DNA of 64,000 bases from Scytonema sp. UIC 10036 (GCF_009725235.1 NZ_WJFC01000005.1:1-64000), one strand, 5' to 3'. Shown: positions 27,188 through 37,466, numbered from the stretch's first letter. The notes: generated from the letters alone by a model not told the origin. Program-made: numbers and translations.

Positions 27188-28954
27188 GTGATTCCAGTCA
27201 TCTACAAAAAGCCTAATTTCCTTAACACGCTTCAGTACGTTCTGGGGAAAGATGGTGCTGCAATTATAAGTACCAACATGACAGGAACAACCCCGGATGA
27301 GTTTAACCAACAGTTCCTTAATACCAAATACTCGAACAAAGCAGTCAAACTACAGTGCGCTCACCTTATTATTTCAATTGTCCATCGGGATAACTATCAC
27401 GAACATTTATCCGATAGTCAGTACAGTTATGTGGCGAAAGAATATCTCAAGGATATGGGGTATTTACCGAAAGATAATTCGCCCAAGGGAATAAGCCAGT
27501 ACGTTGCAGTTAGACATAGCGATCGCAACCACGAACACCTGCACATAATAGCTTCACGTATTCGGTTAGACGGTAGCTTAGTCAATGATTCCTACGACTA
27601 TTTCAATTCCCAGGTGTCAACTAGACGAATTGCAGCTCAATTGGGGTTAGAAGTTACATCAACGACGAATGAAGCTGTCGCCTTAAAGTTAGAACAAGAG
27701 TACGGAATTACTGCATCTACAAGTCCCAACCGCTCAAAAAGTATTAAAGCAATTAACAGCAAGCACAAAACCCCAACGAGTAAGGAGATGATTCGGGAAG
27801 CAATAGGGGAAGCTATTCAAGATAGCCCCAGCGTCTCTACTTTCATTCAACGGCTAGAGGAAAACAATATTGCAGTATTACCCAAGATGAGGGGAGATGA
27901 ACTACTTGGCTTTACCTACATCCATAACAATGTCAAAATTGCTGGTTATCAAGTTTACAAACCCTACAGTTGGAATAAACTGCAATCAGAGTATAGAGTT
28001 ACATACGATCGCGACAGAGATAAGCAAGTCATTCAACAAGCCAAAACAAAAGCAATTAACTGCATAAACAACACAGATTCAAGCTATGCAGAATACTCCT
28101 ATAGCAATAAAGCTACTAACAGCAGTACGAGCGATAGCAATGGTGATGCTGACAGCAATATCAATCTCTTTGATAGTAAAAACATACTTAGTAATTTCCT
28201 TGAAAAGGGTTTAACAACACCAACATTGGAAAAAGAGTTGGCTGCGGCAAAAACCTCAGTCAAGAAGAAAGTAAAACCCGAACAGCTGAACGAAAAACAG
28301 CCCTCTACCGAACTGTCATCATCGCTCAGTCAAAATACTCCATCGCGAGTGGAAACTGAGGTTAAGGAGGAACTGCCACCACCATTGGAAGAATTGAGGC
28401 AACCAACTCAAGTGAAAATAGCTGAGGTTGAAGAGAAAGTGTCGCGGTTCAAGGAGAAATCAAGAGGAGAACAAAAGTTGAGTGCAGATAATGGTGCAAT
28501 TTCCCTAACAGAGGAACAACCATCGCTCATCAATGACTCCTCTACCCACAACGCTAGTCGCTTCTCCTCAAGCGAAACGCCTTCAAGCGTCTGCGCTCCG
28601 CGCAATCGCGATGCAGAAGTACCCACTGTGGCAGATCCGCCTACACCTGTGGCTCCCCTACAAAGCAATATCAAAGATTTGGTCACTGTTATAACTAACT
28701 ATATGCTTGTTACTAATAGTTACCGTATCAACGGACGAGAGTTGAGCGCAAGCTTGGATGGAAACGTCCTGACTGTTTGCCGTCATGGAGATGATATTCC
28801 TGTGATGCAAACCCGCTATCATAATGGTAAGTGGCATGAAGAGATACCAACCCAACTAACAACAAACGAAATCGAGCAGATTGAAAGCCTGCGCGTCTTT
28901 ACCCAACAAGCGCTAATAAATAGATCGCGAATTAATTGGGGAATTGAGCAGTAG
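27188..28954 (+). CDS. mobA: MOBP-type relaxase (MobA/VirD2-like)
   Basis: 588 residues, GTG start. Relaxase domain in the first 200 residues: candidate catalytic Tyr17 (LNTLQYVLG) and the metal-binding motif RHSDRNHEHLHI with H110, H117 and H119. It nicks oriT and stays bound to the 5' end during transfer. Residues 200-280 may be a linker domain. Residues 340-490 are low complexity (E, P, S-rich), and the C-terminal 90 residues form another domain (RINGRELSASLDGNVLTV). Its presence marks the replicon as mobilisable. No coupling protein or type IV secretion genes are in the window. Confidence 0.85.
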   Translation: MIPVIYKKPNFLNTLQYVLGKDGAAIISTNMTGTTPDEFNQQFLNTKYSNKAVKLQCAHLIISIVHRDNYHEHLSDSQYSYVAKEYLKDMGYLPKDNSPKGISQYVAVRHSDRNHEHLHIIASRIRLDGSLVNDSYDYFNSQVSTRRIAAQLGLEVTSTTNEAVALKLEQEYGITASTSPNRSKSIKAINSKHKTPTSKEMIREAIGEAIQDSPSVSTFIQRLEENNIAVLPKMRGDELLGFTYIHNNVKIAGYQVYKPYSWNKLQSEYRVTYDRDRDKQVIQQAKTKAINCINNTDSSYAEYSYSNKATNSSTSDSNGDADSNINLFDSKNILSNFLEKGLTTPTLEKELAAAKTSVKKKVKPEQLNEKQPSTELSSSLSQNTPSRVETEVKEELPPPLEELRQPTQVKIAEVEEKVSRFKEKSRGEQKLSADNGAISLTEEQPSLINDSSTHNASRFSSSETPSSVCAPRNRDAEVPTVADPPTPVAPLQSNIKDLVTVITNYMLVTNSYRINGRELSASLDGNVLTVCRHGDDIPVMQTRYHNGKWHEEIPTQLTTNEIEQIESLRVFTQQALINRSRINWGIEQ

Positions 28955-29178
28955 TAATATCCTGGGTTTCCACAAACAGTCAACTCAGGATAGATTAAAT
29001 GCTAGTATTTACCAAACGTCAAGCTACCTCTATGCAGATCGGCATCAGTATAAAAACTCATGCGTTCAAAACTGCAAATAATCTGTAATCTCTAGCCAGC
29101 ATTACTTTTGGCTTTATGGAAGCTGGGGCGATAAAACTGTCCAAATTAAGGAATATTTACCATTCCCACAAATCGCAG
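28955..29178. other. Spacer between mobA and the monooxygenase gene
   Basis: Convergent intergenic stretch with no gene. ATCCTG and CAGGAT near 28970 and 28988 could form a weak hairpin after mobA. Confidence 0.3.
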
Positions 29179-29484
29179 TCATGATGGTTCAATTTTTTTC
29201 AGAGACAAAACCTCGATCGGTTCCGCCAACGTCTCCTCATAAGCTTGCAAAACCTGTTTCACGTAAGGCTGCTCAAAGTGAGCATCGAGAGCTGCCCGAT
29301 CTTTCCAGTTTTCGTACAGCACAAAAACCGTTGGCTCATTTACGTCTTTCAATAAGTCAAAGGTGATGCAACCCGACTCTGCACGAGTGGGCGCAAGCAA
29401 ACCCAGTAAGTCTTGCCGCATTCGGTCTTCCATTCCAAGTTTTGCTTTAATACGAGCAACGATCGTCAGTAGAGAGTCATTCAT
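29179..29484 (-). CDS. Antibiotic biosynthesis monooxygenase (ABM)-type protein
   Basis: 101 residues from the ATG at 29484, which follows AGGAGAAACT; a longer frame to 29523 is unlikely. Typical small ABM/YgiN fold: VARIKAKLG at the start, ESGCITFDLLKD, VFVLYENWKDRAALDAHF and a final beta strand. Such proteins act on quinones or polyketide-like substrates, or as stress dimers. It is downstream of an SDR gene on the same strand (about 100 nt) and probably shares its transcript. Confidence 0.85.
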   Translation of the reverse strand: MNDSLLTIVARIKAKLGMEDRMRQDLLGLLAPTRAESGCITFDLLKDVNEPTVFVLYENWKDRAALDAHFEQPYVKQVLQAYEETLAEPIEVLSLKKIEPS

Positions 29485-29585
29485 AGTTTCTCCTAATGTG
29501 TGTAATGAACCAATTCTTGCCAACCTTTGCGCTTTGTATTTCAGTATTAGTTAGTTATTTCTGTCAGGTCTTGCTTCTAGCCGAT

Positions 29586-30368
29586 TCAAGAACTGCGAAA
29601 ACCAGGAATGGCAAAGCCGCCATCAACAGCGATCGTCTGTCCTGTGATGTAAGCCGCAGCATCGGAGCAAAGCCAGACTACCGCTTCTGCCACTTCTTCT
29701 GATTCGCCCAATCGCTTCATTGGAATGTGCTGGGTAAAGGTTTTCACGACTACATCATTGGGATCGTCAGGATTGCCAAAGCGACGAAACATTTCCGTAT
29801 CGATGATGCCGGGATTGACGTTGTTGACGCGAATCCCATGTTGGGCACACTCCAGCGCCGCTGCTCGCACCATGCCGTCCAAGCCACCTTTGCTAGCTGA
29901 ATAAATGGTGGAACCGGGCAGTCCTCCTTTAGCCAACCAGGATGAGGTGTTGACAATGGCTCCCCCAGTTCCTTGGCGAATCATCTGCTCCATCTCGTAT
30001 TTCAGACACAGCCAGACGGCTTTTAAGTTGGTATCAATGGTTCGATCCCAGTTCGCCTCAGTCAGTTGCGTTATCGGGGCAAATGCACCTTCGGTTCCAG
30101 CATTGTTGAAGGCGTAATCTAACTGACCATACAGCGAAACCGTTTTATGAATCAGCGTCTCGATCTCAACGGGTTGCAACACATCGGTTTTGACAAAACT
30201 GGCTTCTCCTCCCAACTGTCGAATTTGGTCAACTACAGCTTGTCCCTCGGATTCTCGGCGGGCAGCCACTACCACCTTTGCTCCCCGTTTGGCAAACAGA
30301 AGCGCGGTCGATCGCCCAATCCCCGAACTTCCACCTGTCACCAAAGCGACTTTGTTTTGCAGATTCAT
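29586..30368 (-). CDS. Short-chain dehydrogenase/reductase (SDR)
   Basis: 260 residues, classical SDR. Cofactor loop TGGSSGIG (11-18), NNAG (88-91), catalytic S in NTSSW and YSASK (about 155-159), and VDGGF near the end. An AARRE after the second strand suggests NADP(H). Substrate unknown. It lies between a MerR regulator upstream and an ABM gene downstream. These three genes form a redox or detoxification cassette that looks chromosome-like (higher G+C than neighbours). Confidence 0.93.
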   Translation of the reverse strand: MNLQNKVALVTGGSSGIGRSTALLFAKRGAKVVVAARRESEGQAVVDQIRQLGGEASFVKTDVLQPVEIETLIHKTVSLYGQLDYAFNNAGTEGAFAPITQLTEANWDRTIDTNLKAVWLCLKYEMEQMIRQGTGGAIVNTSSWLAKGGLPGSTIYSASKGGLDGMVRAAALECAQHGIRVNNVNPGIIDTEMFRRFGNPDDPNDVVVKTFTQHIPMKRLGESEEVAEAVVWLCSDAAAYITGQTIAVDGGFAIPGFRSS

Positions 30369-30491
30369 TGTGAATTCTCCATTGTTGTGAAGGTTAATTT
30401 CAGTGCAAAGCCAACCAGTGAGGTATGCCGTTTACAGACACCTCAATGGGTGAAGCTGAATGCTTACGATCTAGAGTGAGGACATTCAGCG

Positions 30492-31031
30492 TTATGATTG
30501 AAATCTGCTCTCATGCAAGGAAGGAGACGCTTCGTGGGGTTGAGGTTCAACTTCTGCTTCGGTATCTACCTGTTGCAGAGCACGTTCCAACATGAAAGCT
30601 TGTCCTGCCGCCAGACATTCCTGGCGTTCGTTTGCTTCTGAATAGGAATAAGTTGAGTCCGTCTGCTGACGGGCTTCCAAGCTCTTGTAATAGCTAACTT
30701 TCCACTGAATCACTTCCAGGTTGCGAGTCAGTTCTTGAATGTGTGCCTGTACCTGTTGCTCGTGGGCTTCTAGCAGCTTGCGGCGATCGCCAATTGCCTC
30801 TGGTCGCTCTCGAAACAGTCGGGCAAATTCCTGCATCTGCCGAATTGGCATTCCGGTCGCCCGCAAGCGAGTCAGAAACTTGATGCGGGCAATGTCTTCT
30901 GCCGAATAGCGACGATGCCCACTGCTAGCGCGATCGATTGGCTCCAGTAAGCCATTGCGTTCGTAGTACCGCAGTGTGTGAACCGTTAAGCCCGTTTGCT
31001 GGGCAACCTGTTGAATCGTCAGGGTTTGCAT
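30492..31031 (-). CDS. MerR-family transcriptional regulator
   Basis: 179 residues from ATG 31031, preferred over 31052 because the promoter lies at 31059-31089. Winged HTH with TIQQVAQQTGLTVHTLRYYE and the ERNGLL turn, then GHRRYS, followed by a long coiled-coil helix. No Cys-based metal site is seen in the C-terminus (only one Cys), so it more likely responds to an organic ligand or redox state. It probably controls itself and the SDR/ABM genes. Confidence 0.9.
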   Translation of the reverse strand: MQTLTIQQVAQQTGLTVHTLRYYERNGLLEPIDRASSGHRRYSAEDIARIKFLTRLRATGMPIRQMQEFARLFRERPEAIGDRRKLLEAHEQQVQAHIQELTRNLEVIQWKVSYYKSLEARQQTDSTYSYSEANERQECLAAGQAFMLERALQQVDTEAEVEPQPHEASPSLHESRFQS

Positions 31032-31058
31032 GGGACTCACCGAGAGAAGCATAGTTTC

Positions 31059-31089
31059 ACCTTAGAACTTAGAGCGCACTCTAAGTCAA
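31059..31089 (-). promoter_or_regulatory. MerR-type promoter and operator
   Basis: Reading the minus strand: -35 TTGACT (31084-31089), a 19-bp spacer and -10 TAAGGT (31059-31064). The palindrome CTTAGAG-CGCA-CTCTAAG (31068-31085) occupies the spacer. Overlong spacers with a central dyad are the hallmark of MerR-family control. Confidence 0.75.
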
Positions 31090-31198
31090 GCCCTGATGAA
31101 TCAAATGGTGGAAAATCATCCGATTGGGGGAGCTTCTGCCATCACACCTAATTTTTATATAAACTGAGCATCTCCAACTCAGCTTTTATAAGTAACAG

Positions 31199-31332
31199 GT
31201 AAGAATACATCCGTCAGAAATCAGGAGTCAGAATAATTAAAGAATCGGGAGAAAATTTGATGAATAAATATAACAAACATACTAAATTCCTTCTAGATTC
31301 TGACTTCTGACTCCTGGATGCTGGATTCTTAC
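31199..31332. repeat. Inverted-repeat element of the AGGAGTCAGAAT family
   Basis: 31199-31234 and 31297-31332 are imperfect inverted copies (GTAAGAATMCATCC...GGAGTCAGAAT). Related sequences occur at 53491-53640 and 56640-56852. MITE-like, non-coding. Confidence 0.65.
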
Positions 31333-31417
31333 AGTAACAGTTTGTAAAAGTTACTTACATTGACATATGAGATAATAATAAATAAACCAAGCACACTATA
31401 AAAAAGAGAATAGATAT

Positions 31418-31672
31418 ATGCCTCATTACGTTTGTGATTTTATCGATGATAGTAATTGGCATAAAACAAAAGAGGAAGTAAAAACCAGAACTTTTGATAC
31501 TGAAGAGTCAGCCAAAGAATGGTTTAAAGCTCAGTTTCCAGGAAAAAATTTAGAGTTTACAGGGTTTCATAGAACTGAACGATATGCGACCATTTGGGTT
31601 GATTGTGATGGCAAGAGTATAGGCGAAATTACCAGACGACCAAATGAGGGAGAAAAATACTTTACAAGCTAA
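31418..31672 (+). CDS. Small hypothetical protein
   Basis: 84 residues, soluble, rich in aromatic and charged residues. Starts MPHYVCDFIDDSNWHKTKEE; contains EESAKEWFKAQFPGKNLEF, suggesting a small alpha/beta fold. AGAG lies upstream of the ATG. No family recognised. It stands alone. Confidence 0.6.
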   Translation: MPHYVCDFIDDSNWHKTKEEVKTRTFDTEESAKEWFKAQFPGKNLEFTGFHRTERYATIWVDCDGKSIGEITRRPNEGEKYFTS

Positions 31673-32014
31673 TAAGTAGATAGCGGATTCACTCCTGGAG
31701 AAACTGAATAATACCTTCCTAAAGGTGATGTTGACTTTCGTTTTTCGTTTTGGCTACTGAAATAAATTTAGAACATCTGAAAGTCATCCTTAAGCAGCGG
31801 TTCCTGTGCAATTAAGAATTGAACCCCCAACACCTAATAGAATTGAGCATCTGATTAAATCTGCTCTTCGTAATCCATGAAACCAACTTTTTTGAAACCA
31901 CCCTGTCCAAGCTTATTTTAGTTCTCATGTACTAAATACAGATATTTCTTTGGCATCTGACAGTTTAGAGTGTGGAATTTGGATTGCAACACAACCTACT
32001 CAGATACTTCTGGA
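31673..32014. other. Intergenic region
   Basis: No gene supported on either strand. Confidence 0.35.
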
Positions 32015-32265
32015 CTAAGAATTATTAGCTGATTGTGACATTTGTTTGACAAGCATAACAATCGGGGTACACTTTTTAGCAGCTTCACTATTGGGTATGG
32101 CTGGTAAGATATAAAAGTTATCCTTAGTAGCTATTAATAATCGCCAAACAATTTTGGGTGTTGTGGACTCAACATTATTAATCAGTTCCCATTGTATATA
32201 CTGTTCGTATAGCTTTCTATCTCCAATAACATAGGAGTTTTTTAAAGGCGGAACATTAAATAAAC
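32015..32265 (-). pseudogene. Start-less open frame, probable gene remnant
   Basis: About 83 codons open on the minus strand, ending at TAG (complement of 32015-32017), with no usable start before an upstream TGA. The translation is protein-like (YVIGDRKLYEQYIQWE, then KIVWRLLIATKDNFYILPAI). It may be the 3' part of a gene lost when the conflict-system cluster arrived, or a fragment related to it. Confidence 0.4.
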
Positions 32266-32339
32266 CTACCCTAATTCATAGAGCTTATGTTTTACAATGC
32301 CTGATGCCAACTACCATAATGATCTTGTAAGGAGTATCC

Positions 32340-33437
32340 ATGGAATCTCGAAATAGAGTAGCAGAAGCGCTGCGCCGTTTGCCTAACCTTTCAAAATTGC
32401 AGCAGTATATTGAGCAGGAACCAGAAATAATACTGGAGCGAGCATTTCCAGTAGAGGAACCTCTCTTTCGCAATGCGATGCTAGCATCTTCAGCTAGTGG
32501 TCCAGAAGCACTAAAGTCTGACAGCATTCAGTCTCGTATCCTTCAACAAAGTGCAGAGTTGGTTGATATGGGAATGCGTGCCGTTAAAAAAGTACAGCAT
32601 TCGGGCGCAGATACCACCCTAGATTCAATCGAAGTCTCTGGGCTAGAAGCACTCGTACTACTGGTTGGAAGACCGGCCATTTTAATCCAGAACGGACAAT
32701 TTTTCCCACCTCCTCAAGGTTGGGAGATTTTGGAGCAATACCGCACTGCGATTGAATCTGTCTTCTCTAGCGTTGGTCGTATTGAGCTAACAGGGCATCC
32801 ATCCAAGGATTGGGTGGGCACTGGCTTCTTAGTCGCTGAGGATGTCGTAATGACCAATCGACACGTTGCTGTGGAATTTTCCCGTCAGGAGCAGCTTGGC
32901 AAGTGGATATTTGAGCCTGGTGTTGCCGCCTGTATAAATTACACTGAAGAATTAAACAGTAACCAGTCCGCAGAGTTTGAACTCACTGATATTATTGGTA
33001 TTCACGATACATTCGATCTAGCACTCTTCAGAACTGAACCTATCTCTAGACAAGGTGGGTATGCTGCAAAGCCACTAATTGTTGCCGCTGACCTACCGAT
33101 TAACATATGTAATCGCATAGCGTATGTCGTGGGCTTCCCTGCATGGGATGGACATCGTAATGATCCTGACGAGATACGCCGCATCTTTATGAATATCTTT
33201 AATATTAAGCGTTTACAGCCAGGAGTTATCACAGGTGTTAAAGAGGCACAACCGTTGCTGACCCACGACTGTTCAACACTAGGTGGTAACTCCGGCTCGT
33301 GCCTAGTTGACCTTGAGTTAGGCAAAGTGGTTGGATTGCATTTTTCCGGGCGTTATTTGCAAACTAATTATGCAGTTGCGCTCTGGAAGTTGCGTAAAGA
33401 TCCGCTGATCAAAAAAGGAAAGATACAATTTGGGTAG
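32340..33437 (+). CDS. Trypsin-like serine protease with N-terminal helical domain (conflict-system gene 1)
   Basis: 365 residues, GGAG 6 nt before the ATG. Residues 1-130 form a helical region of unknown type. Residues 140-365 are a trypsin-like domain with GTGFLV, H175 in TNRHVAVEF, D226 in TFDLALF and S318 in GGNSGS. The triad is complete. There is no signal peptide, so the protease is cytoplasmic, which is unusual and typical of NTPase-gated conflict systems. It is followed after 58 nt by the EAD1/TPR/NTPase gene on the same strand. Confidence 0.85.
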   Translation: MESRNRVAEALRRLPNLSKLQQYIEQEPEIILERAFPVEEPLFRNAMLASSASGPEALKSDSIQSRILQQSAELVDMGMRAVKKVQHSGADTTLDSIEVSGLEALVLLVGRPAILIQNGQFFPPPQGWEILEQYRTAIESVFSSVGRIELTGHPSKDWVGTGFLVAEDVVMTNRHVAVEFSRQEQLGKWIFEPGVAACINYTEELNSNQSAEFELTDIIGIHDTFDLALFRTEPISRQGGYAAKPLIVAADLPINICNRIAYVVGFPAWDGHRNDPDEIRRIFMNIFNIKRLQPGVITGVKEAQPLLTHDCSTLGGNSGSCLVDLELGKVVGLHFSGRYLQTNYAVALWKLRKDPLIKKGKIQFG

Positions 33438-33495
33438 AATTATCATCCGGATGTTAACTTTGCTGACAACTATGTAATTTGTTTATAATCAACAC

Positions 33496-36400
33496 ATGAA
33501 ATTAACCGGAGCACAACGAAAACAGCTACATGATGCGTTATTGAGCGCATTTCCCAGCCTCACAAGGCTAGATTCTATGGTGCGCTACGGGCTAGATATG
33601 AACTTGGAGTCAATCGCTGCTGGCTCTAGTCTAAATGAAATAGTTTATTATTTAATCCAGTGGGCTGAGTCCTCAGGGCGTATTGAGGCACTTCTTAATT
33701 CAGCACTAGCGGGGAATCCAGGTAATTCCAATTTGAAATATATCGCCGAAATTCTTGGGATCGGCAATAAGGCAGTAACAGCAACACCAGTGACAACATC
33801 GTCAGTTACCTTATCAGATACGGTACTATCCCAATCTCAACGGCGACTGCTTGAACAAAAGCGCGATCAACTGCGGAGGCAAGCCGAACTATTCTACGAA
33901 AAGACTAGCTTACTGCGAAGGACTCTGGTTTTTGAGACCGACGTATCTAGAAAGTTCCAGCTTGAGCGACAGCTTGAGGAAAATCTAGATCTGATAGAGA
34001 ATTTAGAGCAGGAGCTTGAGCAGATTGAGCAACAACTGCTTTATGCCACACCAAACGACCAAACAAAGCTAGAACCACCATCCTTTACTGAGACGTTTAC
34101 TACAGACCCAGTCCTGCAGGCTGCTTACAATCAATTAAGCAGTGAGTTACAGCGCCGCTTCCGGCTGCTCGCTGTGTTTGACCCCTCACGCTTTGATATT
34201 GAAGGTGTAATGGCAGTATGGGAAGACCAGCGCCAATACCTAGTAGAGCGAGATCTGCTAACGTTGCAGCGTCAACAGTTAATCATCCATTTTAGTGATG
34301 ACCAAATGTATGGTCAACCGGAAGTTGCTCATACTTATGGATTTGCCCTGCTAAAGACAACGCCAGACCTGGAAGGAGCACGCCTGCGCCACGCTCAGTA
34401 TTACCTAGGTGTGGCACAGCACGGCAACTGGCGGATCACTGAAACAGTTGAGTTACAGATTCGTCGTGGCTGGGAGACTGCTTGCGTGTTGGACAAAAAC
34501 TTAATGGTTGCCTATCTTGAGGCATTAGATAGTTATCTCATTCAACGCGGGTACTGGCTTGAACTGCTGCAAATGTCCCAACAAGTGCTACAGGAGATCG
34601 GACCAGATGATACTGTTGGAAGACTGCTTTGCTTGTGTAACATTGGTATAGCTCAGTTCAACCTTGGTTCTATGGAGATGGCACTGGGGACATTTCAGCA
34701 AACCATCGATCTGGCAATTGCTGTAGGCGATAAGACAGCTGAGGCAACCGCCTCGTTAAACATTGGTCGTATCTACCGCATACAGAGACCGCGTCAGGCT
34801 CTCTCCTACCTTGAACGTAGCCGCAAGTTGTTCGAGGAAATTGATGACTCAGCAAACAAGATTAATGTCTTGAACAGCCTAGGAACCCTAGCTGCCGATA
34901 GTGGTAACTATGACAGGGCACTCGAATATTTTACGCAGAGCATGGAAATTGCACGCCATACAAACAACTCCCATGGCGAGGCTGAATCGCTTAATGGGAT
35001 TGCTGGCGTCTATCGAGTGCGTGGTCAGTTGCCTCAAGCGCTTAATGCTTATCAAGATAGTCTTGCGCTCCGCCGCTTGATTGGCGATCTTAGTGGCGAA
35101 GCAACTACACTTAGCAAAATCGGCGATATCTATCGTGACCAAAGTCGGTGGGAGAAGGCGCTTGTTAGTCTTGAGAACAGCCTAAGTATTATACGCAGAA
35201 TGGGCAACCGTGCTGATGAGGCGGATACTCTTTTGAATCTGGGGAAGCTATTGCGCGACCAGGGTAAATTTGATGGTGCTTTAGAACGATTGCAACAGGC
35301 TAGGGGGATCTACGAAGATCTTGGTGAGCGTAACGGGCTTGCACAGGTATTTATTGATGAGAGCACAATTTTGTTGAACAGCGATGATATAGCTGCGGCA
35401 AAGCAGGTTCTTGAGCAGGCATTGAGGATTGTCCGCGAGATCGATAGCAGGCTTGCCCCAGTGGTTCTGTCCGACCTAGGGGCTATCGCTGCGTTACAAG
35501 CTGATTGGGAACATGCACTACTTTACCTGGATGAAGCATTGAAAATTAACGAGCAACGCAATGACCTTGTCGGCGTAGCTGCAACACTGTTGAACCGTGG
35601 TCGTGTGTACACTAGCAATGGCGATTGGTCAGCAGCGCTGGACGACTACCGCCGCTCACAAAGTATTGCTCAAAGCATTAGCGACGTTGTTGCTGTAGCC
35701 AACGCACTCAGTAATATTGGTGATCTTTACGTAGCCCAGGAGTCTTGGGATGAAGCGCTGACAGAATATCAGCGTGCATTAAACCTGGTGCAGTCGCAGG
35801 GGGATCGGGCAAGGATAGCTCAGTTGCAGTTGCACATTGCTGAGGTCTCTCGACAGGTTGACCAAGTGAAGCGCTCAATCAACCAGGTCATCGTCGAAAT
35901 ACAGCATTTTTTTCAGTCCGCAGGTTTTGATCTCGCTACAAGTGGCGATACTACCAGCTTTCTCTGCTTACCTACACTACCAATTTGGACAAAGAAGGGC
36001 ATTGCGTCGGTAGTCTATACACGACTTGCGTTGGGTAAACAGCTTGAAGCTGAGGATATCCTGCGCATTTATGCTGACACCCAAGCAGTTGACAGTAACA
36101 TTACGCAAGCATTCATTGTGATCAATCAGACGGTTGGCGATAGCGCCTGGCTCCAGATTGCGACACTGCGGCAGCAAATGTTCACAATCATGCCAATCTC
36201 GCATAATATGCTCTATGAAGCCCAGGTCAGTGGTAAAGAGAAGAACGAAAAGACTGTCCTGACACGATACTTAGAGCGTTTTCTCGGTCAAGGTATCGAT
36301 CCTTACAATGCTAAGGCTCCAGTTTTTGACGTACTCAACTTTTTTGGGCGGGAGGCACTCGCCGACGCACTCGTCAGTCAACTAGCTAAAGGGCAGCCGA

Positions 36401-37461
36401 TCGGGTTGTTTGGACTACGAAAGATGGGTAAAAGCTCGCTTTTGCGTTACATCTCCACATTACCTAAGCGGAAGATGCCCTTTCCCACGGCTTACCTAGA
36501 TCTCCAGGCAGGTATCGATGTGTCATCCTTCTACCGACGTATACTTGACAAGTGGAGCGCCGATGCTAGAACCCGACTACATATCGACCTGGATTTTAGT
36601 AACGTTAACTTCGATAGTGGTGACACAACGGCGATATTTGTCGATGCCACACAACGAGCGCTCGTATTACTGGAGGATCACTTATCGGAGGCACGGCTCG
36701 CTATCTTCTTAGATGAAATCGAATTACTGATGCCTCCTCTCTACGCAATGGGACCTAAACTGGAACGCTACCTGATCTTAATGCGGACATTGCGAGGGCT
36801 ACTACAAGAAAATGACGGGCTAGCTCTTTTGGTAACTGGACTTGATCCAGCCATCAATCGTGTCAGCAGACTGGGACATGAGAAGCAGCAAAATCCCTTT
36901 TTTCAACTATTGCAAGAGGAGTATTTGCCACCACTGCTGCCAGACGATTGTATCCAGATGGTGCGCAATATAGGTGGACAGATTGACTTATCCTATGATG
37001 ACAGGGCAACCGAACTGGTTGCACAGGCAAGTGGTGGGCACCCACTGATCGCCCGCCAGCTTTGCAGCTTAGCCTACCGACAGCGTAACCGCCAGCCTGG
37101 TCCGGTGTCAGTGGTAACAATTGAGGAGTCCATCCACCGATACATCTACGACTTGCAGTATGCTGCAGTTCTTAAAGAACTGTGGGACGAGGTTACAAGC
37201 AACCAACTCTGGGGCGCATCGGCGGCACGGGCTCATGAGCAAATTTTATTCGCACTGGCACAGTCGGACAGTTCACTTCCCGAAGCGCAGCTGGTGATGG
37301 ACAATGATTCTGTTAACTATCGCTCTGCACTGTTTACACTCAACCAGATCCACATCCTCCACTTGATTGAATCACCTGAACAAACACCATTAACTTATAA
37401 AATCACCTTTGACCTGTTCCGTCAATGGATTCGTCATGTGCGATTAGGAATACCGGAGTAG
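33496..37461 (+). CDS. EAD1-like, TPR and P-loop NTPase protein (conflict-system gene 2)
   Basis: 1,321 residues. Residues 1-92 match the effector-associated domain EAD1 pattern (AQRKQLHDALLSAFP, MVRYGLDMNL, VYYLIQWAES), a small helical adaptor that pairs with like domains. Residues 105-180 are coiled coil. Residues 290-790 hold roughly a dozen tetratricopeptide repeats. Residues 945-1320 are an AAA/STAND-like NTPase: Walker A GLRKMGKSS at 973-981, Walker B LAIFLDEIELL at about 1066-1076. TPR sensing, NTP-dependent switching and EAD-mediated recruitment are the known logic of such proteins. The next gene also carries an EAD1-like domain. Confidence 0.85.
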   Translation: MKLTGAQRKQLHDALLSAFPSLTRLDSMVRYGLDMNLESIAAGSSLNEIVYYLIQWAESSGRIEALLNSALAGNPGNSNLKYIAEILGIGNKAVTATPVTTSSVTLSDTVLSQSQRRLLEQKRDQLRRQAELFYEKTSLLRRTLVFETDVSRKFQLERQLEENLDLIENLEQELEQIEQQLLYATPNDQTKLEPPSFTETFTTDPVLQAAYNQLSSELQRRFRLLAVFDPSRFDIEGVMAVWEDQRQYLVERDLLTLQRQQLIIHFSDDQMYGQPEVAHTYGFALLKTTPDLEGARLRHAQYYLGVAQHGNWRITETVELQIRRGWETACVLDKNLMVAYLEALDSYLIQRGYWLELLQMSQQVLQEIGPDDTVGRLLCLCNIGIAQFNLGSMEMALGTFQQTIDLAIAVGDKTAEATASLNIGRIYRIQRPRQALSYLERSRKLFEEIDDSANKINVLNSLGTLAADSGNYDRALEYFTQSMEIARHTNNSHGEAESLNGIAGVYRVRGQLPQALNAYQDSLALRRLIGDLSGEATTLSKIGDIYRDQSRWEKALVSLENSLSIIRRMGNRADEADTLLNLGKLLRDQGKFDGALERLQQARGIYEDLGERNGLAQVFIDESTILLNSDDIAAAKQVLEQALRIVREIDSRLAPVVLSDLGAIAALQADWEHALLYLDEALKINEQRNDLVGVAATLLNRGRVYTSNGDWSAALDDYRRSQSIAQSISDVVAVANALSNIGDLYVAQESWDEALTEYQRALNLVQSQGDRARIAQLQLHIAEVSRQVDQVKRSINQVIVEIQHFFQSAGFDLATSGDTTSFLCLPTLPIWTKKGIASVVYTRLALGKQLEAEDILRIYADTQAVDSNITQAFIVINQTVGDSAWLQIATLRQQMFTIMPISHNMLYEAQVSGKEKNEKTVLTRYLERFLGQGIDPYNAKAPVFDVLNFFGREALADALVSQLAKGQPIGLFGLRKMGKSSLLRYISTLPKRKMPFPTAYLDLQAGIDVSSFYRRILDKWSADARTRLHIDLDFSNVNFDSGDTTAIFVDATQRALVLLEDHLSEARLAIFLDEIELLMPPLYAMGPKLERYLILMRTLRGLLQENDGLALLVTGLDPAINRVSRLGHEKQQNPFFQLLQEEYLPPLLPDDCIQMVRNIGGQIDLSYDDRATELVAQASGGHPLIARQLCSLAYRQRNRQPGPVSVVTIEESIHRYIYDLQYAAVLKELWDEVTSNQLWGASAARAHEQILFALAQSDSSLPEAQLVMDNDSVNYRSALFTLNQIHILHLIESPEQTPLTYKITFDLFRQWIRHVRLGIPE

Positions 37462-37466
37462 GCGCT

